Positions 34,130 through 43,029 of a stretch of 64,000 bases of DNA are shown here, piece by piece; position 1 is the stretch's first letter, and each line of letters starts with the position of its first letter. The stretch covers positions 4,030,001 to 4,094,000 of the forward strand of contig NZ_AP024235.1 in the NCBI RefSeq assembly GCF_016756315.1, read 5' to 3'. The translations under genes and the position numbers were made by a program. The notes beneath the pieces were generated by a model. It did no database searches, had not been told where the DNA came from, and worked only from the letters and a program-made list of their open reading frames with translations. This DNA comes from Alteromonas sp. KC3. Its GTDB lineage: Bacteria; Pseudomonadota; Gammaproteobacteria; Enterobacterales; Alteromonadaceae.

Positions 34130-34663
34130 TTAGTTGCTTTTTACGCTAAGTACCACAGTACCCACTTCAGATGAGCCAGACGCTTCAATAGGTAGCGCAT
34201 TTTTAGACAGGGGAAGTGAGAAAGGTATAGATACGACTTCGCGACCACCAACCTCGCGCGATACCTCAACACGCAATGTATAGTCACCTGCCGTCAAGCC
34301 ATCAATAGCCTCATTTAACTGTTCATCAATGGAGTACTCACCTGGTCCTTTAGTTGCGCTGGTAAGCCCATCATATGGCAAATCTAAGCTTCTTCCGCCA
34401 CGACGCCACCATTGGCGTAAATCTTTCAACCACTCTTTACCCTTGTGTTCGCGTTTATCTACGTCATACCACACCGCTACGTGCGTTGCTTTGCGCTTTG
34501 CATCTTCAATCCACACTGCCACATAAGGTTTGTGATACTCGGCCACATCGAGCTGTGGCAAACCAACATTTAATGTGGCTTCATCTTGTGCGTTCACGGC
34601 ATTAGAAGACACTGTCAACGCCAAGGCGCCAGCTACCATGGCCAAACTATGCAGAACTTTCAT
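34130..34663 (-). CDS. DUF2271 domain-containing periplasmic protein
   Basis: A 177-aa exported protein with a signal peptide (1-25, ending VNAQ) and one DUF2271 domain: KPYVAVWIEDAKRKATHVAVWYD followed by KEWLKDLRQWWRRGG and the Asp/Gly-rich DGLTSATKGPGEYSI block are typical. Function unknown. AGGAG precedes the ATG. Second gene of the cluster PepSY-DUF2271-DUF4198-flavoreductase, a conserved association in marine gammaproteobacteria next to iron-uptake genes. Confidence 0.87.
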   Translation of the reverse strand: MKVLHSLAMVAGALALTVSSNAVNAQDEATLNVGLPQLDVAEYHKPYVAVWIEDAKRKATHVAVWYDVDKREHKGKEWLKDLRQWWRRGGRSLDLPYDGLTSATKGPGEYSIDEQLNEAIDGLTAGDYTLRVEVSREVGGREVVSIPFSLPLSKNALPIEASGSSEVGTVVLSVKSN

Positions 34664-34767
34664 TAATACACTCCTAACTCTAGAAATTGTCGCCCTAGGC
34701 TAAAGCCTCGATGGTTATTAAGTTACGTGGCGAAAAACATCATTTACAACGGTGCTTTACTGTTTCT

Positions 34768-35370
34768 CTAGTGGACAAAAAGCAGCAAAATAACAAATGG
34801 GATGAGCACGCCTAACGCGGTAATGGGCCAGGTTGAAGCTCTGTGAGCAGAATGGCGCATGAGTAACAAAAGGCCGGTTACACTAAACACAACGCACGCT
34901 AGCGCGAATGCATCGATAAACCAACGCCATGCCGTCGCGGTGTTGCGACCTTTATGCAGATCATTAAAGTAGGCAATCCAGCCTCTATCCACGTTCTCAT
35001 AAGTAATGATGCCAAGTTCAACATCAAGCGCTACCCAACTATCAGCACCAGGGCCAGGCCACGCAGCATAAAATTCAACTCCATCCCATTCACCCTGAAG
35101 TGAACGAGGAATAGCAACATCGTGCATACTTGCCATATGAGCCACCAATTGTTGAGGTATGCTTATCTCATCAGGTGCAAGGGCACGAAAAGCATCAACG
35201 ACCTCTTGTGAGGCTTCAGCCTCTACCGCGTTAACAACTCTGTTTGCAGGTATGTCGGCTGCATGATTAAGCGTGATCCCGGTGAGCGCGAATAAGCACA
35301 TGCCCACTAAGCACACTGCGCCGCTTATCCAGTGCCACTGTCGCACTGTGCCTATCGAAAAACTCTTCAC
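34768..35370 (-). CDS. PepSY-associated transmembrane protein
   Basis: A 200-aa inner-membrane protein of the PepSY-TM type. Helix 1 at residues about 12-32 (HWISGAVCLVGMCLFALTGI) is followed by a periplasmic PepSY-like region, then an LHKGRNTATAWRWFIDAFA block and helix 2 (about 148-170), and a last helix (about 178-198). Histidines flanking the helices (HW at 13, NH at about 33, H at the LHKG motif) could bind haem, as proposed for ferric-siderophore reductases of this group. The start codon is GTG with a weak binding site. First gene after the Fur-like box at 35447. Confidence 0.82.
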   Translation of the reverse strand: MKSFSIGTVRQWHWISGAVCLVGMCLFALTGITLNHAADIPANRVVNAVEAEASQEVVDAFRALAPDEISIPQQLVAHMASMHDVAIPRSLQGEWDGVEFYAAWPGPGADSWVALDVELGIITYENVDRGWIAYFNDLHKGRNTATAWRWFIDAFALACVVFSVTGLLLLMRHSAHRASTWPITALGVLIPFVILLLFVH

Positions 35371-35446
35371 TGACTTGTTTGACTCTTATTTACTTCTGCG
35401 TTTTATCGGGCTAGATGATACAGATTTTATGACAACAATCAATGCA

Positions 35447-35465
35447 AATGAGATTTATTATCATC
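35447..35465. promoter_or_regulatory. Fur-like box upstream of the PepSY operon
   Basis: Core 35449-35463 (TGAGATTTATTATCA) matches 12 of 14 positions of the 7-1-7 Fur consensus, 79 bp before the PepSY start, in the 165-bp gap downstream of the TonB2 operon. Confidence 0.8.
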
Positions 35466-35535
35466 TTTAACCTAATAGAAAAAGCCCTTTAAGTAATGGT
35501 GTAAACGGGTAGTCATGTTGATTAAAAATGTATGG

Positions 35536-36927
35536 CTACGCGGCGTGTTTGATGATTTTTTCTAAAGCCGCAATATTGTGTAGTAAGTCAGTTCGCGATG
35601 GATAGTGACTATATACATCGCGTAATAATGAAAGCGCCTCAACGTAGTCTTGCTGCTCTATGGCCATTTGCGCTTGCGCTAACATAGCGCGCTGCTTGGT
35701 TTCCTCAAGCGCCTGTGCGCGTATGTACAGCATTTTTGCGTGATCTAGCCGATGTTGCTTGCGATAAATTTGGGCTAACAACAATAACGCCTCGCCGTTG
35801 TCAGGAACGGCATCCAGTGCACTGCGTAATCGCGTCAATGCTTGTTTATTTTGCCCCTTCGAGATCGCTAACTGCGCATGAAGCACATCGAATTGCGATT
35901 TGTGTTCTGTGCTTAATCTCTGCGTTTTATGACTTAGATGCTCAAGTGATGTGGCTAAAAGCTGCCACTGCTGAGTGTCTACCAGATGCGTAGCAATATC
36001 CACATAGGCACTCGCTCCTTCACCGGTTGTATCTTGAAGCAGAATATCACTGTGCTCGGCGAGTAAATGGGTAGCTCTTGTTGTACTGCCAGCTTTAATA
36101 TGAAGCTTGGCTAATGTCACTAGATTAGCTGTTGTGTTATTCCCCAACGACAAGGCGGTTTCTAAGCTACCAATAGCTTTAGTCGTATTCCCCTGTTTTA
36201 GCGCTAGTTGCGAGCGTTGAAGCCAAAGTTGCTTGTCTTGTGGCGACTGCGCCAGCATTTGTGTTAGCAAGCTTTCTGCTTGCGCCAAGCTGTTACTTTG
36301 AATAAGCGCGTAGAGTAGCCCCTGATACCACTGCTCGTTGTCTGGTTCTAACAAAAGCGCTTGTTGATAGCCGCTTATGGCGGTAATCGCTTTGCCCATT
36401 TGTAGGTTTGTGTAAGCAAGTTGACCAAACACCTGTGGGTCATTAATACCCAGCTCAATACAGCGCGTAAGGTGATGACGGGCCTGAGGTAACACATCTT
36501 GCATCAAGTAGGCAAGACTCAATGCACGATGGGCAGAACCTAAATCAGGTTCTTCTTCAATTACGCTGCTTAGTACATCACGTGCTTTGTCATAGCGTTT
36601 GTTACTCAATAAAATTTGCCCATAAAGCTCTCTCAACTTTGCACTCATTGCCGATATATCTTGCTTATCGAATAAACGCAGCGCTTTATCAAACGCCTTT
36701 TGCTCAACTAATGGCATTACTTGCTTCGCAAATGTGCGCTCATCTGCGGTAATCGACATTGTAGAGGGGCTTGCTGGAAGGTGACCAACTACGAATTGCC
36801 AACTTGGGACATCAAGTTCTACGTCTATCGCTGAAGCTGCATAACCAAAACATGATGATGCGAAAAACACGACGTTCGAAATGATGACCTTGAATAATTG
36901 ACCCCGTATACCTATACCGTACTTCAT
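35536..36927 (-). CDS. Tetratricopeptide-repeat protein of the TonB2 operon
   Basis: A 463-aa exported protein (signal-like residues 1-30) built almost wholly of TPR units: repeats visible at about 105-140 (RYDKARDVLSSVIEEEPDLG), 140-210, 200-280, 370-455. It ends the operon DUF3450-TtpC-ExbB-ExbD-TonB-TPR, 18 bp after tonB. TPR proteins are recurrent partners of TtpC-type TonB systems, perhaps organising them in the periplasm; the exact role is unknown. Confidence 0.85.
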   Translation of the reverse strand: MKYGIGIRGQLFKVIISNVVFFASSCFGYAASAIDVELDVPSWQFVVGHLPASPSTMSITADERTFAKQVMPLVEQKAFDKALRLFDKQDISAMSAKLRELYGQILLSNKRYDKARDVLSSVIEEEPDLGSAHRALSLAYLMQDVLPQARHHLTRCIELGINDPQVFGQLAYTNLQMGKAITAISGYQQALLLEPDNEQWYQGLLYALIQSNSLAQAESLLTQMLAQSPQDKQLWLQRSQLALKQGNTTKAIGSLETALSLGNNTTANLVTLAKLHIKAGSTTRATHLLAEHSDILLQDTTGEGASAYVDIATHLVDTQQWQLLATSLEHLSHKTQRLSTEHKSQFDVLHAQLAISKGQNKQALTRLRSALDAVPDNGEALLLLAQIYRKQHRLDHAKMLYIRAQALEETKQRAMLAQAQMAIEQQDYVEALSLLRDVYSHYPSRTDLLHNIAALEKIIKHAA

Positions 36928-36945
36928 TATGGCAACAAACTCCTA

Positions 36946-37566
36946 TTAGGCTTCTATTAGCACCGGCCATATAAAACGCGCTTTCACTGCGGCATCTTCT
37001 TTAGATGGAGAGGTGAACCGGCTATTTTTAACAAAGCGTACAATTTCTTTGTTTAATTCATGGTGAGGATTTTCAACAATATCCACCAACTCGACATTAC
37101 CCTGCTCATCTATCAGCACATCAAGCTTGACCAGTACTTTACTCACACCTTGCTTTTTAAGCCTTTTGGGAAAGTGGACTTTTATCGGCGTTAACAAGAT
37201 AGGCGTGCTATCAAGTTCATTAAGGGCAAATGCACTGGTATCGATATCGGAAAGTGACCATTGTAAAAAAGTGGTGTCGATTTCCGGCATAGTCGGTATA
37301 TCAATATCAAGTGTGGGCGATACGACTATTTCAGACACCATCAATTGCGCACCCGCCCCCTTTACTTGAATATCAAGGGTAGGGTCTGTTTGCGATGATT
37401 GACTAACAGGAGGTGGAGGCGGCGGCGTTGTAACAAGCATATCCACATTACGCACAATGACTGTAGTATCACTACTTTCTGCCAGTAACTGACCAAGCCA
37501 CATAGTTCCTAGCGCAAAGGCAAGTACCAGCCCTGACAATAAAAACGAAGATGTACGAGTGACCAT
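36946..37566 (-). CDS. tonB: TonB-family energy transducer (TonB2 type)
   Basis: A 206-aa protein that transmits proton-motive force to outer-membrane receptors. N-terminal anchor (residues about 8-28; FLLSGLVLAFALGTMWLGQL), a short proline run (TTPPPPPPV), a spacer, and the C-terminal TonB domain (about 120-206; HFPKRLKKQGVSKVLVKLDV, DEQGNVELVDIVENP, FTSP ... VKARFIWPVLIEA). It is small like Vibrio TonB2. It lies 17 bp after exbD in the same operon. Confidence 0.9.
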   Translation of the reverse strand: MVTRTSSFLLSGLVLAFALGTMWLGQLLAESSDTTVIVRNVDMLVTTPPPPPPVSQSSQTDPTLDIQVKGAGAQLMVSEIVVSPTLDIDIPTMPEIDTTFLQWSLSDIDTSAFALNELDSTPILLTPIKVHFPKRLKKQGVSKVLVKLDVLIDEQGNVELVDIVENPHHELNKEIVRFVKNSRFTSPSKEDAAVKARFIWPVLIEA

Positions 37567-37583
37567 TGATAGCTAACCTTATT

Positions 37584-37991
37584 TTACTGCTTTAACGTGG
37601 CAATATTGACCGACTGTGCACCCGCCAGTTTGGCTTCGTCGATAACGTTTACCAGTAATTCTGAGCGCACCGATTTATCAACTTGAATTACCACAGGGCG
37701 CGGTTCACTACTTAGAGTCTGCTCAATCACGGTACGCACACCGGTAAGCCCGATATTAGCGCCGTCGTACACCACACGGTTGTCGTGGGTTATAGCAAGC
37801 ATAATGGTATTTTGCTCTAGCTGTTTTGCCGAAATAGCCTGCGGTTTGTCTACTTCCACACCGGTCTCTTTTACAAACACGGTTGAGACAATAAAGAAGA
37901 TCAGCAAAATAAACACCACATCAAGGAGCGGTGACATATCAATACCTTGCGTATTCTGCAATTCAATTCGGCGTTGAAGGCGAAGACTCAA
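37584..37991 (-). CDS. exbD: Biopolymer transport protein ExbD
   Basis: A 135-aa single-pass inner-membrane protein that forms the proton channel with ExbB. The transmembrane helix (residues about 20-42) contains the essential Asp in MSPLLDVVFILLIFF, followed by a periplasmic domain. The start is a TTG at 37991, well supported by AAGGAG 8 nt upstream within the end of exbB; the resulting N-terminus MSLRLQRRIELQNTQGIDMSP is a normal ExbD start. Three bp separate it from the exbB stop. Confidence 0.93.
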   Translation of the reverse strand: MSLRLQRRIELQNTQGIDMSPLLDVVFILLIFFIVSTVFVKETGVEVDKPQAISAKQLEQNTIMLAITHDNRVVYDGANIGLTGVRTVIEQTLSSEPRPVVIQVDKSVRSELLVNVIDEAKLAGAQSVNIATLKQ

Positions 37992-37994
37992 GGG

Positions 37995-38381
37995 CTAGGC
38001 TCCTTGTCTATTTTGCAAAAGAGAAGGCGACCGCTTACGGTTTGCAAGGGCCATAAGTAACCAGCCGGGAATGGCTAACACTAAACCTAGCTGAGTGGTA
38101 AACAACGCATCCGCAATGCCTTTTGTTACCAACTGACTGTCTATGCCTTGTGACATCATGCCTGTAAAGCTTAACTGTAACCCCGAGATGGTGCCGAGTA
38201 GCCCCATCAAAGGCAGTGCACCAACAAGAACATTGGGTATCATTTCATTCGACGCGCTGTCTTGGGTATCCATACTGTCTCGTCTCTGCTTTCCCAACGA
38301 AATAAAAATAGATTGATAGGTAAACCAGGCCGTAACCACCATCACCCAGCACAACGGGGTTTCAATGAGTTGTGATATCAA
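37995..38381 (-). CDS. exbB: Biopolymer transport protein ExbB (short, TonB2 type)
   Basis: A 128-aa MotA/TolQ/ExbB-family membrane protein, shorter than classical ExbB (about 240) as in TonB2 systems. The hallmark third-helix region is present: LPLMGLLGTISGLQLSF and DALFTTQLGLVLAIPGW. It overlaps the ttpC stop by 4 bp (ATGA) and is followed by exbD after 3 bp, so the complex subunits are translationally coupled. Confidence 0.9.
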   Translation of the reverse strand: MISQLIETPLCWVMVVTAWFTYQSIFISLGKQRRDSMDTQDSASNEMIPNVLVGALPLMGLLGTISGLQLSFTGMMSQGIDSQLVTKGIADALFTTQLGLVLAIPGWLLMALANRKRSPSLLQNRQGA

Positions 38382-39679
38382 GACGCAGCCCTCGCCTCTT
38401 CGCTGTCGCTGCTAATCACCAGTGCGAACGACTCGAGTGAATCGTAATACGTTTTCGCTTTGCGAGATAAAATGGCATTGAGGATAAGTGCGGGGATAGC
38501 AACGACTAATCCAAGCTCAGTGGTGACTAGCGCTTTTGCGATTCCTCCTGAAATAATTTCGGGGTCACTCGAGCCAAATGCGGTCATCATTCTAAAGGTT
38601 TCTATCATGCCGCTCACTGTACCTAACAATCCAAGTAACGGTGCGACAGCCGCAGTAATTGAAATGGCGCCATTGTATTTCTCTAGTTTGTACTTAAATG
38701 CCTGTAACTTAGCAAAGAGTTCATCGTCACGCTCAAAAGGCGTGCGTGCGCCTTGTGCGATATCGATAAGCTCGCGCTGCATTCCAGAAAAGTGATTGAT
38801 AGAAGATTGATGTAGCAACGACGACAGCGCTTTTGCTGACGTGACGGGCTTAACAGTAGGTAATCGCCATAATTGAACGACTTTAAATAGTGCAATACTC
38901 AGCGCAAGAATGCCGAACAATACAATGGGAATAACCCAAAGCCCGCCTTTAATAACGTGTTCGTGCAAGCTTTCACTGCTGTCTGATTGTGTGGCGGCTC
39001 GCCCTAGTGTGGGGTCAAAAACAACTTCCCCTGAATCAACATTCAGCAAATCAAATAACTGTTGTGTGCGTGCACTACTAAACTGTGTGTCAGTATGCCA
39101 GTGTGAATTTTGAAATGTCGCTAGGCCAGACATTTGCGGCGCATGAGTGAGATACCAGGTGACAGGCCCTAAAGTGAGCAACTGTGCATCGACCAACTCT
39201 CCATTTGATAGCACCAAGGACTTAGCTTGGAACTGCGGAAACTGTGCATCATAATAGTTTTTTGCTATCGGCAAAACGGACTGTACTTTTTCAGAAAGCG
39301 TCATAGATTTCAGCTCCGCTTTCTCACTTTTTACCTGCCGTAGAAAGCGATTGAGAACATCTTCTTGAAATACGTGCTGCTCCTGCCATCGGGCAAGGCG
39401 CTCTTCCAATTGCACAAGCCCCAGCGTTTTTTCGTCTGCCTTACGACGGGCTACAGACGTTGCCTCTCTCAGCGCTATGACCTCTTGCTCTAGTGCGTTA
39501 AGCGTATTCGACAACGATACACGCGCCTTACTAATACTCGATTCTGTCTGCGCCAACCTAACCTTGGCTTGCTCGATTTTTTTGAGCATTTCACCATTAG
39601 GCGACTGCGCAGTTGTTGCATGACCTGATAATGTATAGGTTGCCAAACACAGCATGACTAATAGGTTGAGGCATCTCAT
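38378..39679 (-). CDS. ttpC: TtpC-like MotA/TolQ/ExbB proton-channel protein
   Basis: A 433-aa protein: signal-like N-terminus (1-21), a long periplasmic coiled coil (about 25-150), then a MotA/TolQ/ExbB domain in the C-terminal half (first helix about 235-257, PLLGLLGTVSGMIETF, KALVTTELGLVVAIPALI). This fused layout is that of TtpC, the fourth component of the Vibrio TonB2 system that is needed for siderophore transport. Overlaps by 4 bp with both neighbours (ATGA junctions). Confidence 0.88.
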   Translation of the reverse strand: MRCLNLLVMLCLATYTLSGHATTAQSPNGEMLKKIEQAKVRLAQTESSISKARVSLSNTLNALEQEVIALREATSVARRKADEKTLGLVQLEERLARWQEQHVFQEDVLNRFLRQVKSEKAELKSMTLSEKVQSVLPIAKNYYDAQFPQFQAKSLVLSNGELVDAQLLTLGPVTWYLTHAPQMSGLATFQNSHWHTDTQFSSARTQQLFDLLNVDSGEVVFDPTLGRAATQSDSSESLHEHVIKGGLWVIPIVLFGILALSIALFKVVQLWRLPTVKPVTSAKALSSLLHQSSINHFSGMQRELIDIAQGARTPFERDDELFAKLQAFKYKLEKYNGAISITAAVAPLLGLLGTVSGMIETFRMMTAFGSSDPEIISGGIAKALVTTELGLVVAIPALILNAILSRKAKTYYDSLESFALVISSDSEEARAAS

Positions 39680-40449
39680 AATTCGGCCCTATTTAAATCC
39701 AATGGAAGCGTGACATAATCGGGCTGATGCTGCTTTTCATAAATCGAAATGGCGGTCAAAATATCATCTAGTTGACCGTCTTTTGAGGCGCTGAATGTCC
39801 ACTGCCATTGCCCAGAGAGACTACTTCCCCACCCCTGATATTGACCATCGCTATTTGAAAACCAAGCATATTGGCTGCCCAAGTAAAGCTGCTTCATCAT
39901 TACCATTTTGTTATCAGGAGTTTTCATGATGCTTTCATGAACGGTAATGGCCGAATTGAATGTTTGAAGAGAAGAAAGCTGCGCCAACGCGACTTGAAGT
40001 TGTTGTGAAGAAGTGGCGTCGCTTGTCAGCACTTCGCTTTCACTGTCCCAGCGCTGTTGAATAAGTTCTGGCAAAGTAGGATAAATGCTATTTAACACAG
40101 AATACAAAGGCGCGAGTGTTTGTTCTAATGCGTGTTGTTCAGCTTCTAGCGTATTCTGTTGTGCAAGCAATGCCTCGCGTTTCTTTTCTACATCAGTGCC
40201 AGTTTGCTTACTTTGTGACAGTATCTCGGAAAGCTGCGCTTTTTCAGCTTGTAAGAGTGCAATGCGCTGCTTAAGTGTTGGCTCTGTTTGTCGCCAATCA
40301 TTTTCTAACTCGCGCGTTTGTCTTTCTATGCGGAGCCACTGCTCGGTTAGGCTATCAACTTGCTCGGGCAAGCTACTTGCACTTAGGCAAAAACTCGGCA
40401 CAGAAGCAAAAACAAACATTGCAAACAGGTAGCAACGATTCAACATCAA
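39676..40449 (-). CDS. DUF3450 family periplasmic coiled-coil protein
   Basis: A 257-aa exported protein, signal peptide 1-24 (ends CLSAS), then an extended coiled coil (about 28-115) with heptad-like QAEKAQLSEILSQSK, and an alpha/beta C-terminal region (about 120-257). It matches DUF3450, whose genes regularly precede ttpC-exbBD-tonB clusters. It is the first gene of the operon, 92 bp downstream of a Fur-like box. It may bridge the proton channel to peptidoglycan or outer-membrane partners; this is inference. Confidence 0.85.
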   Translation of the reverse strand: MMLNRCYLFAMFVFASVPSFCLSASSLPEQVDSLTEQWLRIERQTRELENDWRQTEPTLKQRIALLQAEKAQLSEILSQSKQTGTDVEKKREALLAQQNTLEAEQHALEQTLAPLYSVLNSIYPTLPELIQQRWDSESEVLTSDATSSQQLQVALAQLSSLQTFNSAITVHESIMKTPDNKMVMMKQLYLGSQYAWFSNSDGQYQGWGSSLSGQWQWTFSASKDGQLDDILTAISIYEKQHQPDYVTLPLDLNRAEL

Positions 40450-40540
40450 GAAAACCTTCTTTACGAAACAAGGAAAGGGTTTTTGGCCGTGTCTATTGCG
40501 TTGCTAAAACGCAAATGATAACGCGACGCCAATCAATCTT

Positions 40541-40559
40541 AACGATAATCGTTATCATT
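40541..40559. promoter_or_regulatory. Fur-like box upstream of the TonB2 operon
   Basis: Core 40543-40557 (CGATAATCGTTATCA) matches 12 of 14 positions of the Fur 7-1-7 consensus and is part of a longer near-palindrome; a half site TGATAAC lies at 40516. It is between the esterase stop and the DUF3450 start. Confidence 0.82.
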
Positions 40560-40571
40560 TGCAATATTGTA

Positions 40572-41621
40572 TTAGTTGCTTAATGCTGTGTGCTGACTAA
40601 AAAACTGCTTGATGGCGCGATAGGCCGCTATGGATTCAGGTGTTTCATAAGCAATAAGATAGTCAGCATGTGACATGCCCTCGAAGACCTCCAGCACGGT
40701 ATCACCACCTGCATCACGAATTTTGCGATTAACTCTTACCGTATCGCTTAAGAACATATCCCGGGTTCCAGTGAGGAGAAGGGTAGGAGGAAATCCTTCA
40801 AAGCTGCCATAAAGCGGCGATATGCTTGCGTCATCAAGCGGTTTACCTGATGCATAAAGTTTTGCAGCAGAGGCCAACTGCCCGTCATAGGTCACTAAAA
40901 TGCGATCGACACCTTCATTAGTAAATAATGTATCGCCCGTTTTCGTTAGGTCAGCCCATGGAGTGCCAGCATAAAGTGCACGTGGTGATGCTATGTCATC
41001 TTTAATGAGTTGCTGAGTTACAGCTAAAATCAAACCTCCACCAGCTGAAGTACCACCGACAAAAATATTATCGGCACTATATGAAGTAAGCACGTCTTTA
41101 TACACCGCAACGACATCGAGTAATGCAGCGGGAGCCGGTGACGAAGGAGGCATGCGATAATCTACACTTAATACCACAATTCCGAGCCTGTGAGCGATTA
41201 GAATGCCTTCTTCTATACTCGGCAATCCGCCAAAAAGTACATAGGCACCGCCATGTACGTCAATGTAAACCTTATCTTTAAATTCTTCAGATAAGGATTC
41301 AGGCGTGATTTTACGTACTTTCACACCTGCAATATCGAGTAACTCAACGTGTACGTTGAACTGCTTGCGCATTTTCTTAATCTTTTTTTTCTGGTCGGCG
41401 TTTCGCTGTTGTATGTAGTCTCGCCATTGCTCGACAGTTTGCGGTGTCGCTGCAATTGCCTCTTCAACCGTTGGTACAGGAAATTGCGTGATCGCATGTT
41501 TAAACTGACTGCTGGTATCACTGGGAGGGGGAAGCGCTGTTTGGGGCATTGTAATCTCGTTAGCAACTGATGAGAGTGAAATAACGACAGAAAGAAATGC
41601 TACGTGCATTAGGTATTTCAT
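40572..41621 (-). CDS. Secreted alpha/beta hydrolase (HSL-type esterase/lipase)
   Basis: A 349-aa exported alpha/beta hydrolase (signal peptide 1-21, ending VANE). Oxyanion-hole motif HGGAY, catalytic Ser in GGTSAGGGL, Asp in GTRDMFLSD and His in EGMSHADY are all in place, in the order of the hormone-sensitive-lipase family. The natural ester is unknown. It is upstream of, and in the same direction as, the TonB2 operon, but the Fur box between them suggests separate control. Confidence 0.88.
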   Translation of the reverse strand: MKYLMHVAFLSVVISLSSVANEITMPQTALPPPSDTSSQFKHAITQFPVPTVEEAIAATPQTVEQWRDYIQQRNADQKKKIKKMRKQFNVHVELLDIAGVKVRKITPESLSEEFKDKVYIDVHGGAYVLFGGLPSIEEGILIAHRLGIVVLSVDYRMPPSSPAPAALLDVVAVYKDVLTSYSADNIFVGGTSAGGGLILAVTQQLIKDDIASPRALYAGTPWADLTKTGDTLFTNEGVDRILVTYDGQLASAAKLYASGKPLDDASISPLYGSFEGFPPTLLLTGTRDMFLSDTVRVNRKIRDAGGDTVLEVFEGMSHADYLIAYETPESIAAYRAIKQFFSQHTALSN

Positions 41622-41714
41622 GATTGCCGAATCCCTGCAAATATGTGATTGTTCAATCTACTACAAACCTTATACCTGCATAAAGGTCTACACACGCTAA
41701 TAGGGAAATTAACA

Positions 41715-42605
41715 ATGAAACGCTTTTCTTTGCGCAATATGGTACTCGCTTTGAGTGTTGCGTTAACATCGTTATCACTTATGGCCAACGACGTTAATAG
41801 CGCAACTACGTCTGTATGGCAGGTGTCGAAGGGCGAGGACATTGTGTATGTCGGTGGCACAATACACTTACTGCCTGCGTCAGAATTCCCTTTACCTGAC
41901 GTATTTACAGCAACATACGAAAACGCTGACACTGTGGTGTTTGAAGCACAATTACCAGACCCGACAGACCTTGTAGCACAACAAAAGATGATGGCCGCTG
42001 TGGCATACCGTAATGGGCGAACACTTAAGGATGAGCTGTCGGCAGAAACCTACGCAGCATTGGACAAGTACCTAAGCGCGTTTGGCGCAACAGCTGATCA
42101 AATAGCGGGCTTTAAGCCGGGCATGGTGGCGACGATGTTAGTTGCTATGGAAGCTCAGCGCAATCAACTGGCTGGAGAAGGAGTAGATGCCTATTTTACC
42201 CGACTCGCGAAGCGCGACGGAAAGCCAAGTGAATACTTAGAGTCAGTAGAATTTCAAATTCAAATGCTTGCCAACATGGGAGAAGGCGAAGAAGACCGCT
42301 TCATTGCTCAGACCTTAGAGACCCTACCTGAGCTTAATTCAACGCTGCAAGACACCATTAACGCTTGGCGCGTTGGAAACACAGCGCAGTTAAACGAACT
42401 GGTAATAGAAACCTTCAAGCAAGAATCACCGGCATCGTTTGATGAGCTGTTTACAAATCGCAATCAAAACTGGGTACCGCTTATCGAAGCCATGTTTGGT
42501 GACGATGACCTTGAATTTGTTCTCGTTGGCGCAGGACATCTAGTAGGAGAGGACAACGTACTTACCCTGTTACAAGAAAAAGGCTACAGAGTAAAACAGT
42601 TATAA
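41715..42605 (+). CDS. TraB/GumN family protein
   Basis: A 296-aa exported protein (signal peptide 1-22) of the TraB/GumN family, a fold related to TIKI-type metalloproteases. Conserved: GGTIHLLP with its metal-binding His, the FEAQ element, and the C-terminal VGAGHLVGEDNVLTLLQEKGY. Function in bacteria is unsettled. The start at 41715 (MKRFSLRN) has AGGGAAA upstream; a longer in-frame start at 41649 lacks a signal. Divergent from the esterase gene. Confidence 0.88.
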   Translation: MKRFSLRNMVLALSVALTSLSLMANDVNSATTSVWQVSKGEDIVYVGGTIHLLPASEFPLPDVFTATYENADTVVFEAQLPDPTDLVAQQKMMAAVAYRNGRTLKDELSAETYAALDKYLSAFGATADQIAGFKPGMVATMLVAMEAQRNQLAGEGVDAYFTRLAKRDGKPSEYLESVEFQIQMLANMGEGEEDRFIAQTLETLPELNSTLQDTINAWRVGNTAQLNELVIETFKQESPASFDELFTNRNQNWVPLIEAMFGDDDLEFVLVGAGHLVGEDNVLTLLQEKGYRVKQL

Positions 42606-42771
42606 ATTGCTCTAAATTGTAGTAGCACATATCTGATCTGACAGTTTCGATGAATAGGTTTAGACTCTACCTGACAGGCAGCTATGAGCGTGAAGCGGAC
42701 ATTGGATATATCTAACTCGCGAGACCGCTTCAGACAATAAGCGGACCTAAATATTCAATAATAGATTTAAT

Positions 42772-43029
42772 CTATTTGATGGACGCCACAGTTTTTTTCC
42801 TTCGTATTAGGCCAACGAAACTGATGACTAGCCAAAACAATTCGAGAACAAATGCTGCCAGATTGAAAGTGTTTAGCAACGACAAAATTACTAGCGATGC
42901 ACCCACAGTATTCAACCACAAGTAAGTCAGACTAGTTGAGGTTAATCTCTGCATATTAAGTAATAAATAAGCAGACACAATAAAAGTTACTCCTATTATG
43001 CCTGCCACTTCAAAAAGCAAAGACTGCAT
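42772..43029 (-). CDS. Small inner-membrane protein (CBU_0592-like)
   Basis: An 85-aa protein of three hydrophobic helices (residues about 5-25, 30-50, 55-75) and a basic tail (IRRKKTVASIK). The pattern VAGIIGVTFIVSAYLLL and YLWLNTVGASLVIL resembles the small CBU_0592 membrane family; function unknown. The start at 43029 overlaps the upstream gene's stop (TAATG), so both are coupled. An earlier in-frame ATG at 43056 would lie inside that gene. Confidence 0.72.
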   Translation of the reverse strand: MQSLLFEVAGIIGVTFIVSAYLLLNMQRLTSTSLTYLWLNTVGASLVILSLLNTFNLAAFVLELFWLVISFVGLIRRKKTVASIK

